Assembly (NCBI RefSeq): GCF_018861145.1
Contig: NZ_JAHKQT010000038.1
Location: 1 to 64,000, forward strand
Direction of reading: 5' to 3'
Source: Poseidonibacter lekithochrous
Lineage (GTDB): Bacteria; Campylobacterota; Campylobacteria; Campylobacterales; Arcobacteraceae
DNA length: 64,000 nucleotides
Shown: positions 43,187 through 52,833 of the stretch, in pieces
Position numbering within the stretch: position 1 is the first letter of the stretch
Layout of the letters: each line of letters begins with the position of its first letter
Program-made: the position numbers and the translations under genes
The notes under the pieces: generated by a model
The model's database searches: none
Told to the model about the DNA's origin: nothing
The model's input: only the letters and a program-made list of their open reading frames with translations

Positions 43187-44537
43187 ATAAAAGTATAATC
43201 TTTGCTAACATTAAGAAACTAAAAAATCCAATTATATCCGTTACTGTTGTTAATAATACAGTACTTCCAATTGCTGGATCAATATCTAGTCTTTTTAGAA
43301 GTAGAGGAATCGATGCTCCAAAGAAGCCAGCTGCAAATAGGTTTAGAACCATTGACATTCCAATTACAAGTCCTAATAACTTTTCATCAAACCAAAGCCA
43401 TGCAATTATTCCCATGATTACAGCAAATAAGAAACCATTAAATAGTGAGATTATAACTTCTTTTTTAACCGCATCTTTAGAGTGTTCTAGCTCAATATCT
43501 CCTAAAGCTAACTGTCTTACCATTACGGCTAATGTTTGTGTTCCAGCATTTCCACCCATTGATGCAACAATAGGCATTAAAATTGCAAGTGCTACATATG
43601 CTTGAATTGTTTCGTCAAAATAACCAATAACTAAAGAAGCTAAAATAGCAGTTGTAAGATTTAGAAATAGCCACATTGCTCTTTTTTTAGCAGTTGCTAA
43701 AAGATTATCTTCATGCTCGAAATCATCATCAACCCCTGCTAATTGATACATTTGCTCCGTTGCATTTTCTTCAATTACATCTAAAATATCATCAGAAGTA
43801 ATTCTTCCCATAAGCATATCTTGATAGCCTACAACAGCAACAACATTTAAATCATATTTTTCAAACTTCTTTGCAACATTATCTATATCGTCTTTATCTT
43901 GAACAACAAAAGGTTTGAATTTATTTTCATCATATTCAGATAAAACTTCCTGATAAGTTTTTTTAAAATCAATAATAATTAAATCTTCAAGTAAAATAGA
44001 TGCAATTAGTTTTTTATCATCATTAATAATAAATACTTGATGAATATTTTCTAATTCATCTTTTGCTTTACCCTCTGTTAATCTATCAAGGGATTGTTTA
44101 ATTGTCTCTTTTAAGTTTGCTGAAAAAAGCTCAGTTTGCATATATGAACCAGCTTGATCTTCCTCATACGTTTTAAGCCAGTCAATCTCTTTTTGATCTT
44201 CAACTTCTAGACCATCATATATTTCTTTTGCTTTTTCAACATCATGTTCTTCAAGTTCTTGGATTATATCTGTTTGGTCATCAGATTCAAGTTCATCTAC
44301 TGCATCAGTTAATTGTTTAATTGTAAGTTCAGAATAAGCATCTTCTCTTAAGTTATCAGGAAGTTCTAGTAATACTTCCCCTAATATATCATCAGGTAGT
44401 TTTTTAAGTACAGCAAAGAAATCTTCTTCACTATTTTTCTCAATTTTTTTAAGGCTATTTGCAATATCACTGGGATGTAAGTTCTCAAGTTCTTCTAAAA
44501 GTTTCTTTGGTTCTTTTATAATTTCATCTTGAGGCAT
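43185..44537 (-). CDS. mgtE: Magnesium transporter MgtE
   Basis: 450 aa. N-terminal acidic helical domain (~10-125), two CBS domains (~135-255; TEGKAKDELENIHQVFIIND and VVAVVGYQDMLMGRITSDD) and five C-terminal membrane helices (~285-450) with the filter-region sequence PIVASMGGNAGTQTLAVMVRQLA. Mg2+ binding between the N and CBS domains closes the channel. Confidence 0.96.
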   Translation of the reverse strand: MPQDEIIKEPKKLLEELENLHPSDIANSLKKIEKNSEEDFFAVLKKLPDDILGEVLLELPDNLREDAYSELTIKQLTDAVDELESDDQTDIIQELEEHDVEKAKEIYDGLEVEDQKEIDWLKTYEEDQAGSYMQTELFSANLKETIKQSLDRLTEGKAKDELENIHQVFIINDDKKLIASILLEDLIIIDFKKTYQEVLSEYDENKFKPFVVQDKDDIDNVAKKFEKYDLNVVAVVGYQDMLMGRITSDDILDVIEENATEQMYQLAGVDDDFEHEDNLLATAKKRAMWLFLNLTTAILASLVIGYFDETIQAYVALAILMPIVASMGGNAGTQTLAVMVRQLALGDIELEHSKDAVKKEVIISLFNGFLFAVIMGIIAWLWFDEKLLGLVIGMSMVLNLFAAGFFGASIPLLLKRLDIDPAIGSTVLLTTVTDIIGFFSFLMLAKIILL

Positions 44538-44547
44538 GTGATATTCC

Positions 44548-45747
44548 TTATAGTTTTTTTACTTCACTTTTATATGTAAGTCTATTTAATTTTGTAGCTT
44601 GAGTTCTATTCTCACTTTTCATTTCATCATTAAAGTTGCTTATAATCTTTTTTGCATTAGCAATAAAAGTCGCTTTCTTTTTACCACTTAAGCCATTTGT
44701 TTTAGGTCTTTTTATTACTTTCATTGGATCAACAGCTCTTCCGTTTTTATAAAGACCTAAATGTAAGTGAGGTCCAGAGCTAAGTCCTGTAGTACCAACA
44801 TATCCAATATGTTGACCTTTTTTAACTCTTTGACCTCTTTTAAGACCTTTTTTAAATCCATTTTGATGAGCATATAAAGTTTTATATCCATTATGGTGAT
44901 TAATGATTATAGTATTTCCATATCCACCTTTACGACCTTTAAATTCTACTTTTCCACCAGCTGCTGCATATATTTTTCTTCCTCTAGGAGCTGCGAAATC
45001 TGTTCCTAAATGAGCTCTATATCTTTTTAATACAGGGTGCCATCTTTTTTTTGTAAATACACTTGAAATTCTTTTGTATGTTAAAGGTATCTTAAAAAAG
45101 TATGATTTTGTAAAACCTTTTCCTTTTTCATTATAGTATTTATCATCTCTACTATTTTTGATTCTATAGTATTTTTTTCCTCTTATTTCTACCATTGCTG
45201 CTTCTAGTTCTGGTAATCCTAAACGTCTTCCTAAAAGACTTTTTTTCTTATATTTTAGTGCAACAAAATCACCTTTTTGCATTTTCCTAAAATCAACAAC
45301 ACCTTTAAATAATGATTTTAATTGTAAAGCTAGAGTAACATCTCCTGTTGCTTGTTGTAAATCATGTGAAACAGAAACACTAATAGGCACTGCGATTGTT
45401 TCTGTATATTCTTCATAATTAATAGGAAGTGTTTGAAATTTAAACTGTCCATTACTTTCTTTATAAATATGTAATTGTATATCATCTGAAACAGGAATTA
45501 AAACTTGATTAAAGTCACCATTGTCTTCAGTATAAAGATAAAATCTTTTATCAGCAACAATCTCAGAACATAACTCTTTGTCTTCTTTTTCAAGATCAAA
45601 ATATAGTTTTTGAGGAATTGAATATTTTTCTAAGAAGGTAAGAAAGCTTTCACCTTTAGGCCATGGTAATTCTTGCACTTCTGCAGAATGCAGAAAGTTT
45701 AAAAATAAAATAATACTTATTATGATTTTTTTCACTGTTAAATTCAC
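44548..45747 (-). CDS. M23 (LytM) zinc metallopeptidase, murein endopeptidase
   Basis: 399 aa with a signal peptide (KIIISIILFLNFLHSAEV). A middle region (~90-240) resembles the OapA-like/Csd3 linker, and the C-terminal M23 domain has HLGTDFAAPRGRKIYAAAGG (zinc ligands His and Asp) and SSGPHLHLGLYKNG (HxH). The layout equals the Csd3/Pgp3-type endopeptidases that set cell shape in Helicobacter and Campylobacter; assignment to that subgroup is by architecture. It is divergent from an L,D-transpeptidase gene. Confidence 0.9.
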   Translation of the reverse strand: MNLTVKKIIISIILFLNFLHSAEVQELPWPKGESFLTFLEKYSIPQKLYFDLEKEDKELCSEIVADKRFYLYTEDNGDFNQVLIPVSDDIQLHIYKESNGQFKFQTLPINYEEYTETIAVPISVSVSHDLQQATGDVTLALQLKSLFKGVVDFRKMQKGDFVALKYKKKSLLGRRLGLPELEAAMVEIRGKKYYRIKNSRDDKYYNEKGKGFTKSYFFKIPLTYKRISSVFTKKRWHPVLKRYRAHLGTDFAAPRGRKIYAAAGGKVEFKGRKGGYGNTIIINHHNGYKTLYAHQNGFKKGLKRGQRVKKGQHIGYVGTTGLSSGPHLHLGLYKNGRAVDPMKVIKRPKTNGLSGKKKATFIANAKKIISNFNDEMKSENRTQATKLNRLTYKSEVKKL

Positions 45748-45814
45748 TTTTTATATAGAAATTAGAACAACTATTATACAATTGCACAACTTAAAAAATA
45801 ATATGGAGAAGCAA

Positions 45815-46777
45815 TTGAGTAAAATCATAATTTTATTAGCTATGGTTATAAATATATTTGCAAGTGATTTAGTAGATTTATATAGACATCAAGGACTAAG
45901 TGCTGTTGAGCAACAACTTGAAGAGAGTTTGAAAGATAAAGAATATTGGAACAATTATTTAAAAAATAAAAATGTAGAATTAGGTTATTATGAAACAAAA
46001 AAATATATTATCTTAACACAAAAAAAAAGATCTGAATTAGCTTTATATAAAATAAATAATCACCAAACAACTTTAGTTACAAAAAATAATGTTATTGTAG
46101 GAGAAAAAGAGGGTGATAAATATTTAGAGGGTGATAAAAAAACACCAGAAGGTGTTTATGATTTAACTAGTAAAAAAACAAGACTTGATCAATTTTATGG
46201 TCCTTTCGCTTTAGTTACTTCATATCCAAATACTTTTGATAAATCCTTAGATAAAAAAGGTCATGGTATTTGGATTCATGGTATGCCTTTGGAAAATAGT
46301 GAAAGAGAAAAATATACTAGAGGTTGTATTGCTTTAGATAATCCTGAATTAGAAAATCTTGAAAAAAATATAGATTTAGAAAATGCAATCTTATTAACGA
46401 GTCAAGATGAATTTCAAAAAGCAAATAAAGAAGAAATCTCATTAGTCCTTTCTTCAATTTACAATTGGAAAGATTCTTGGAAAAGATCTGATATTGATAA
46501 ATATTTAAAATACTATTCTCCTGAATTTAAAAAATATGATGGAAGTGATTTTAAAAAATTTGCAAAATATAAGAAGCGAATATTTAGAAAGAAAGAGAGA
46601 AAAAAAATCCATTTTTCTAATATTAATATAAGTCCTTACCCAAACTCACTAAATAAAAGAATGTTTAAAATAATTATGGATCAAATGTATAAGAGTCCTG
46701 CAGTTGATTTTAAAGGGAAAAAAGAACTATTTTTAGAAATAGTAAATAATGAAGTTAAAATTTTAACTGAAGATTAA
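45815..46777 (+). CDS. L,D-transpeptidase (YkuD), Csd6/Pgp2-like
   Basis: 320 aa from TTG 45815, preferred because GGAG lies 6 nt upstream and a signal peptide follows (MSKIIILLAMVINIFASD); ATG 45803 has no RBS. The YkuD domain (~75-205) has GIWIHGMP and RGCIALDNPELENL with the catalytic Cys. A C-terminal NTF2-like domain (~215-320; WKDSWKRSDIDKYLKYYSPEF) completes the architecture of Helicobacter Csd6 and Campylobacter Pgp2, which act as peptidoglycan L,D-carboxypeptidases. Pairing with the divergent M23 gene points to a shared role in cell shape. Confidence 0.9.
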   Translation: MSKIIILLAMVINIFASDLVDLYRHQGLSAVEQQLEESLKDKEYWNNYLKNKNVELGYYETKKYIILTQKKRSELALYKINNHQTTLVTKNNVIVGEKEGDKYLEGDKKTPEGVYDLTSKKTRLDQFYGPFALVTSYPNTFDKSLDKKGHGIWIHGMPLENSEREKYTRGCIALDNPELENLEKNIDLENAILLTSQDEFQKANKEEISLVLSSIYNWKDSWKRSDIDKYLKYYSPEFKKYDGSDFKKFAKYKKRIFRKKERKKIHFSNINISPYPNSLNKRMFKIIMDQMYKSPAVDFKGKKELFLEIVNNEVKILTED

Positions 46778-46842
46778 AAGTAAATTTAACTCTTTTTTTG
46801 ATATAATCGCCTTAACTATAACAACCATATTTAAGGCTAAAG

Positions 46843-49056
46843 ATGCAAAAAAAAGACATGAACTTAGAAGAGATGGCATTAGCTCACTCTTTAACACTTG
46901 AAGAATTAGATAATATTAAAGAAATTTTAGGAAGAGAACCAAATTATGTTGAAATTGGTATCTTCTCTGCTATGTGGTCTGAACATTGTTCATACAAATC
47001 AAGTAAAAAATACTTAAATGGTTTTCCAACTAAAGCTCCTTGGGTAATCCAAGGTCCAGGTGAAAATGCTGGTGTTATCGACATTGGTGATGGATATGCT
47101 GCTGTATTTAAAATGGAATCTCACAATCATCCTTCATATATTGAACCTTATCAAGGAGCTGCAACTGGTGTTGGTGGAATCTTAAGAGATGTATTTACTA
47201 TGGGTGCAAGGCCTATTGCAAATATGAATTCAATTAGATTTGCTGGTATTGAAGGCGATAGTGAAACTGCACAAAAACATAGATTTCTTTTACGTGGTGT
47301 AGTTGCTGGTATTGGTGGATATGGTAACTGTATGGGAGTTCCTACTATTGGTGGTGAAACTACATTTGAAGAGTGTTATGCAGGTAATAATCTTGTAAAT
47401 GCATTTACAATTGGACTTGCAAAAGCTGACGAAATTTTTCTAGGACTTGCTGAAGGTGTTGGAAATCCAGTAATGTACGTAGGTTCAAAAACTGGTCGTG
47501 ATGGTCTTGGTGGCGCAGTAATGTCATCAGCTTCATTTACAGAAGATAATGAAGCAAAAAGACCAACTGTACAAGTTGGGGACCCATTTACTGAAAAACT
47601 ATTATTAGAAGCTTGTTTAGAATTATTTAAAGAAGATTTAATTATTGGTATTCAAGATATGGGTGCTGCTGGGCTTACTTCATCTTCATTTGAAATGGCA
47701 GGAAGAAGTGAATCTGGAATGATTATGCATTTAGATAAAGTTCCAGCAAGAGAAGAAGGAATGACTCCTTATGATTTCATGCTTTCTGAATCTCAAGAAA
47801 GAATGCTTATTTGTGCTAAAAAAGGTAGTGAGCAAGCTATTATTGATATTTTTGAAAAATGGGAATTAGACGTAGCTGTTATTGGTGAAGTTACAAATAC
47901 AGGAAATATGGAATTATTCTGGCATGGTGAAAAATGTGCAGAAGTTCCAGTTCAACCTGTATCTGAACAAGCTCCTATTTTAGATAGACCAACTTCAAAA
48001 CCAGCTTATTTAGATGGTTTAGAAGATATTAAATTAGATAAAGAAATTTCAAATCAAGCTGCATTTGATGACTTATTCTCTGATATGGAAGTTGTTGATA
48101 AATCTTGGGTTTATAATCAATACGATTCAATGGTTCAAACAAATACTATTAAAGGGCCAGGTTCATTAGATGGTTCATCTATTAGAATTAAAGAGACAGG
48201 AAAAGCATTATCTATGTCTGCTGATTGTAATACAAGACTATGTTTCATAAATCCAGAATTAGGAGCTGCAGCTGCTGTTATGGAATCAGGAAGAAATGTT
48301 GCAATGAGCGGTGCTAGACCAAAAGCTATTACTGATTGTTTAAATTTTGGTAATCCAGAAAATCCTGAAGTAATGTGGCAATTTGCTCAATCTTGTGAAG
48401 GAATTAAAACAGCTTGTAAAGAGTTAGATACTCCTGTAATTGGTGGAAATGTTTCTTTATATAATGAAACAAATGGTGTTGGTGTTTTCCCAACTCCTTC
48501 TATTGCAATGGTTGGTATTAATGATGATGCAAATAAAGTCTTACCTTCTTGTGTTCAACAATCAGGAAATGTTTTATATATCTTAGGAGATACTAAAAGC
48601 GAATTTGGTGGATCTTTATATATGAAAAAAATGTATTCAGTAGTCGCAGGAGCTCATCCTGAAGTAAATTACTCAAATGAATTAAAACTTTGGGATACAG
48701 TAATTGATGCAAATAAAGCTTCACTATTAGAAGCAGCAAAAGATGTTAATGTTGGTGGAATTGCAATTGCATTAGCAAAAATGGCTGTAGTTGGTAAAAT
48801 CGGAGTAGAAGCAGGTATTTCATTAGATGAATCAAGAGATATTTTCTCTGAGTCTTTAAGTAGAGCAATTGTTGAAGTTAAACCTGAAAATTGTGCTGCT
48901 TTTGAAAAATTAGCTGATAGTAAAGATATTCATTGTTCTAAATTAGGTTTAGTTCAAGGAGATAAAATTTCTATCAATGATATTTATAAAGAGTTAGATT
49001 CTGCATCTGATGTTTACTTTAATAAATTCAAAAATGTTATTGAACAAGATTTATAA
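46843..49056 (+). CDS. purL: Phosphoribosylformylglycinamidine synthase subunit PurL
   Basis: 737 aa, the short PurL type that works with PurS and PurQ. Landmarks: [59 protein letters not shown], and the second half repeat [18 protein letters not shown]. It performs the ATP-dependent fourth step of purine synthesis. A TATAAT sits ~35 nt upstream of the start. purS/purQ are not in view. Confidence 0.97.
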   Translation: MQKKDMNLEEMALAHSLTLEELDNIKEILGREPNYVEIGIFSAMWSEHCSYKSSKKYLNGFPTKAPWVIQGPGENAGVIDIGDGYAAVFKMESHNHPSYIEPYQGAATGVGGILRDVFTMGARPIANMNSIRFAGIEGDSETAQKHRFLLRGVVAGIGGYGNCMGVPTIGGETTFEECYAGNNLVNAFTIGLAKADEIFLGLAEGVGNPVMYVGSKTGRDGLGGAVMSSASFTEDNEAKRPTVQVGDPFTEKLLLEACLELFKEDLIIGIQDMGAAGLTSSSFEMAGRSESGMIMHLDKVPAREEGMTPYDFMLSESQERMLICAKKGSEQAIIDIFEKWELDVAVIGEVTNTGNMELFWHGEKCAEVPVQPVSEQAPILDRPTSKPAYLDGLEDIKLDKEISNQAAFDDLFSDMEVVDKSWVYNQYDSMVQTNTIKGPGSLDGSSIRIKETGKALSMSADCNTRLCFINPELGAAAAVMESGRNVAMSGARPKAITDCLNFGNPENPEVMWQFAQSCEGIKTACKELDTPVIGGNVSLYNETNGVGVFPTPSIAMVGINDDANKVLPSCVQQSGNVLYILGDTKSEFGGSLYMKKMYSVVAGAHPEVNYSNELKLWDTVIDANKASLLEAAKDVNVGGIAIALAKMAVVGKIGVEAGISLDESRDIFSESLSRAIVEVKPENCAAFEKLADSKDIHCSKLGLVQGDKISINDIYKELDSASDVYFNKFKNVIEQDL

Positions 49057-49073
49057 TCTTAGAATAATATAAA

Positions 49074-49102
49074 ATATTAAGAAGTTTAAAACTTCTTAAT
49101 AT
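49074..49102. terminator. Hairpin between convergent purL and the Amt-GGDEF gene
   Basis: ATATTAAGAAGTT (49074-49086) pairs with AACTTCTTAATAT (49090-49102), 13 bp with a 3-nt loop; it includes the stop codon of the minus-strand gene. Tracts are AT-rich rather than pure T. Confidence 0.6.
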
Positions 49103-50919
49103 ACAAATACTTTATTTCTCCCATTTTCTTTTGCTTGATACAAAGCATCATCTGCATGTTTAAATACATCTTCAAAGGTTTGATCTTTATTTTTAAAACT
49201 ACTAACTCCAAAAGAAGCTGTAATTTTCTCTACTACGGGAAACTTTTCTTTCTCAATGTCAACTCTTAGCTTTTCAGCAATAATTTGAACAATTTCCAAT
49301 TCAGAGCTTTTAACAAGTAAAACAAATTCTTCTCCACCCCACCTTGCGATTACATCAGATTTACGTATATTCTTTGATATTATTTTTGCTAAATGTTTAA
49401 GTACTTCATCTCCAACATCATGTCCAAATGAATCATTTACATGTTTGAAATTATCAATGTCAATTATTACAACTGAATATTTGTATTCAAATAATTTTGT
49501 TTTGATATATTCTAATAAACCTCTTCTATTAAATATTCCCGTGAGTACATCGGTATAAGCTTTTTGTCGTAAATTTTTATTTGAATTAGAAAGTTTCTCA
49601 TTTTTAAGTCTTAATTGACCTAGCAAATGATTAAAGAATTTTGCAACTATCCCAACTTCGGTATCTCTTTCTACATAAACATTTTTATCAAAATTACCTG
49701 TTTTCATAATACTTGTAATACTTTCAATTGTATCAACCCAAGGAAGTTTTGCATTATGCTCACTTACATTAAGTCCAATAACTTCATGTTTTTTTCTAAC
49801 TCTTAATAAGTTAAATTTAAATAAGATAAAAAATAAAATTAAACCTAAAGAAAAAGCAAAAATAAATGCGGTTATAACACCTATTAATTGAACACTTATA
49901 AATTCATATCTATTTAATCCTTCTGGCAATTTTGCAAATATACCAACAGCAATTGTTCCCCAAACTCCTGCTACTCCATGGATACTAATTACACTTAAAG
50001 GATCATCAATTCTCATTTTTTTTGAAATAAATTGATCCGAAAAATACATAAGAATTGAAGATATAAATCCAACAATTGCAGATTGCATTAATGTAAATTC
50101 ATAACATCCCGCAGTAATTCCTACAAGTCCAGCTAAAATACCAAAACTAAATATTTCTACAGCTACTTTTTCTTTATTAAATAGTGTAAGTAGCCATGCT
50201 CCCATACCACCAAATACAGCAGATATTAAAGTATTTAATAAAATTAATGTTGTATCAAAATTAAATTTAAATAAACTTCCTGCATTAAACCCAAACCATG
50301 AAAAAAGTAATATAAATACACCAAATACAATAAAGTTATGATTGCTTGGTGCAAAATGTTTTACTTTCCCATCTTTAAACTTTCCTAATCTTGGCCCTAA
50401 AACTATTGTTCCTGCTAATCCAATCCATGCACCAATTGAGTGAACAACAGTAGATCCTGCAAAATCAATAAATCCCATTTGTGCAAGCCAACCATTTTCA
50501 TTCCAAGCCCAATGTCCATATAAAGGATATATTATTGCACTAACAACAATAGAAACAAGAATGTATCCATTAAATTTTATTCTTTCTGCAACTGCACCTG
50601 AAACTATTGTAATTGCAGTTGCTGCAAACATAGCTTGGAAAAAAAATAGTGCATTTTGTTCTAAATCTTTTCCATCAATTAGAAAGTTATTTGTACCTAT
50701 TAATCCCGAAGTATCTACTCCGAACATAATCCCAAAGCCAATAATCCAAAAAAAGATTATTCCAAAAACCGTATCGATTAGATTTTTCATTGCAACATTA
50801 ATAGTGTTTTTTGTTCGTACTGTCCCTGTTTCAATTAAGGCAAAACCAAATTGCATTAAGAATACAAGAAAGGAACTTATTAAAATCCATAATAAATCAA
50901 TATTTGATAAGTTGTACAT
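49096..50919 (-). CDS. Ammonium transporter fused to a diguanylate cyclase (Amt-GGDEF)
   Basis: 607 aa. Residues ~1-375 form an Amt domain with ~11 helices; the twin-His pore residues are in STVVHSIGAWIGL and ISIHGVAGVWGT. A HAMP-like linker (~390-440) and a short coiled coil lead to a GGDEF domain (~445-607) with FKHVNDSFGHDVGDEVL and RWGGEEFVLL. The signature GGEEF is active-type and the inhibitory-site RxxD (RKSD) lies five residues ahead. It should couple ammonium sensing or transport with c-di-GMP synthesis. No glnK-type PII gene is next to it. Confidence 0.94.
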   Translation of the reverse strand: MYNLSNIDLLWILISSFLVFLMQFGFALIETGTVRTKNTINVAMKNLIDTVFGIIFFWIIGFGIMFGVDTSGLIGTNNFLIDGKDLEQNALFFFQAMFAATAITIVSGAVAERIKFNGYILVSIVVSAIIYPLYGHWAWNENGWLAQMGFIDFAGSTVVHSIGAWIGLAGTIVLGPRLGKFKDGKVKHFAPSNHNFIVFGVFILLFSWFGFNAGSLFKFNFDTTLILLNTLISAVFGGMGAWLLTLFNKEKVAVEIFSFGILAGLVGITAGCYEFTLMQSAIVGFISSILMYFSDQFISKKMRIDDPLSVISIHGVAGVWGTIAVGIFAKLPEGLNRYEFISVQLIGVITAFIFAFSLGLILFFILFKFNLLRVRKKHEVIGLNVSEHNAKLPWVDTIESITSIMKTGNFDKNVYVERDTEVGIVAKFFNHLLGQLRLKNEKLSNSNKNLRQKAYTDVLTGIFNRRGLLEYIKTKLFEYKYSVVIIDIDNFKHVNDSFGHDVGDEVLKHLAKIISKNIRKSDVIARWGGEEFVLLVKSSELEIVQIIAEKLRVDIEKEKFPVVEKITASFGVSSFKNKDQTFEDVFKHADDALYQAKENGRNKVFVY

Positions 50920-51150
50920 TTATTAACTCCATTGTGTTAATTTTAATTATTTTATCAAGTTACAATAATAAAAATATCTTTAAAATAGTTATTTAATAGA
51001 CAATTTTTTATCTTTATATTATTATTTATTAATTTTAATGATAAAAATAGAAACTTTGTTTATACGGCAAAAGCTAGTACTAACTAATTGTTTTATATAA
51101 TCGCAAGGACAAAGACAAATAATTTTAATATATCAAAGGGATAAGTGTAT

Positions 51151-52683
51151 ATGAGAGCATTAATTAGTGTAAGTGATAAAAGTGGTGTTGAAAACTTTGC
51201 AAAAGAGTTAGTTGGTTTAGGATATGAGATCATTTCTACTGGTGGTACATACAATAAATTAAAAGATGCGGGTATTGCAGTTATCGAAGCAAATGAAGTT
51301 ACAAAATTTCCTGAGTGTTTTGAAGGTAGAGTTAAAACTTTAAACCCATATATCCATGGTGGAATTCTACATAGACGTGATAAACAATCTCATCTTGATC
51401 AAGCAAAAGAACTTGGTGTTGAAGGTATTGATTTAGTTTGTGTAAATTTATATCCATTTAAAGAAACTATTGAAAAAACAGATGATTTTGAAGAAATTAT
51501 TGAAAATATAGATATTGGCGGTCCTGCAATGGTAAGATCAGCTGCAAAGAATCATGATTCTGTAATTATTGTTACAGATGTAGTTGATTATGATGTTGTT
51601 TTAAACAATCTTAAAAATGACACTAACACAGCTGAATTTAGAAGAGATATGATGATTAAAGCTTATGAGCATACTGCAGCTTATGATTCAATGATTGCTA
51701 ATTATATGAATAAAAGATTTAACAACGGTATGGGACAAAAACAATTTATTGTTGGTGAAAAAGTATTTGATACTAGATATGGTGAAAATCCACATCAAAA
51801 AGGTGCATTATATGAGTTTGATAAGCACTTATCAAATAAATTCATCACATTAAAAGGTGAAGCATCATTTAACAATATGGGTGATATTAGTGGAGCTGCT
51901 AAAATTGCATCTGCATTTGGTGATGATAATGCTGTTTGTATTGTAAAGCATGGTAATCCATGTGGTTTTGCAATTAAAGATAGTTTATTTGAATCTTATG
52001 AGCAAGCTTTAAGATGTGATCCTATTTCTGCTTTTGGTGGAGTTGTTGCTGTTAATGGTATAGTTGATTTAGAACTAGCAGTTAAAATGAATGAAATTTT
52101 CTTAGAAGTTGTATTTGCCGCTGATTTTACTCCTGAAGCTGAGGAAGAATTAAATAAGAAAAAAAGAATTAAATTATTCAAGCAAGGTACTAAAAAACTT
52201 GAAATGTCAAATGATGCATTTAATTTTAAGATTCTTGATGGTGGATTTGTTTATCAAGATGCTGACAAAGTTGAAGAAGATGAAGTTACAAATTCTGAAC
52301 TTAAATCAAAAAGAGAAGCTACAACTCAAGAAGTAAAAGATATGGAAATTGCATATAAAGTGGCTTCTTTAACAAAATCAAATTGTGTTGTTTATGTAAA
52401 AGACTCAGCAATGGTAGCTGTTGGTATGGGTATGACTTCAAGAGTTGATGCAGCAAAAGCAGCTTTAAGAAAAGCAGAAGATTTAGGAATTGATGTATCT
52501 GGTTCTGTTTTAGCTTCAGAAGCATTCTTCCCATTTAGAGATAGCATTGACGCTGCACAAGAAGCTGGTGTTAAATGTGTAATTGAACCAGGTGGAAGTA
52601 TAAGAGATGATGAAATTATTGAAGCTGCAAATGAATTTGGTATGGCTTTATATTTCTCAGGTAAAAGACACTTCTTACACTAA
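51151..52683 (+). CDS. purH: Bifunctional AICAR formyltransferase/IMP cyclohydrolase
   Basis: 510 aa from ATG 51151 ([20 protein letters not shown], the usual PurH start; a GTG at 51145 is in frame but too close to AAGGG). The IMP cyclohydrolase domain covers ~1-195 (GGRVKTLNP-type [20 protein letters not shown]), and the AICAR transformylase follows with [11 protein letters not shown] and [13 protein letters not shown]. It catalyses the last two steps of IMP synthesis. Confidence 0.97.
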   Translation: MRALISVSDKSGVENFAKELVGLGYEIISTGGTYNKLKDAGIAVIEANEVTKFPECFEGRVKTLNPYIHGGILHRRDKQSHLDQAKELGVEGIDLVCVNLYPFKETIEKTDDFEEIIENIDIGGPAMVRSAAKNHDSVIIVTDVVDYDVVLNNLKNDTNTAEFRRDMMIKAYEHTAAYDSMIANYMNKRFNNGMGQKQFIVGEKVFDTRYGENPHQKGALYEFDKHLSNKFITLKGEASFNNMGDISGAAKIASAFGDDNAVCIVKHGNPCGFAIKDSLFESYEQALRCDPISAFGGVVAVNGIVDLELAVKMNEIFLEVVFAADFTPEAEEELNKKKRIKLFKQGTKKLEMSNDAFNFKILDGGFVYQDADKVEEDEVTNSELKSKREATTQEVKDMEIAYKVASLTKSNCVVYVKDSAMVAVGMGMTSRVDAAKAALRKAEDLGIDVSGSVLASEAFFPFRDSIDAAQEAGVKCVIEPGGSIRDDEIIEAANEFGMALYFSGKRHFLH

Positions 52684-52697
52684 GACTTTATTATATT

Positions 52698-52732
52698 AAA
52701 GATAATTTATATATATTTTATAAATTATCTTT
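52698..52732 (+). terminator. Terminator after purH
   Basis: AAAGATAATTTATA (52698-52711) pairs with TATAAATTATCTTT (52719-52732), 14 perfect bp with a 7-nt loop, followed by TCTTCTTTATTTTTT. Confidence 0.72.
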
Positions 52733-52833
52733 TCTTCTTTATTTTTTACTTTCCTTTCTTATTTTAATTTAATATAATCAAATAAATGCTAAAGTCTTAT
52801 ATTAAACATAATTATTATTTTAAAAGGACAGTT

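Noticed and set aside
45722-45814. N-terminal extension of the L,D-transpeptidase from ATG 45722 or 45803
   Set aside because: The first overlaps the divergent M23 gene start and neither has an RBS; TTG 45815 has GGAG at ideal spacing and gives a signal peptide.
50937-51144. Possible riboswitch in the 200-nt leader of purH
   Set aside because: No purine-riboswitch core or long paired structure could be found; only AT-rich sequence and a plausible promoter.
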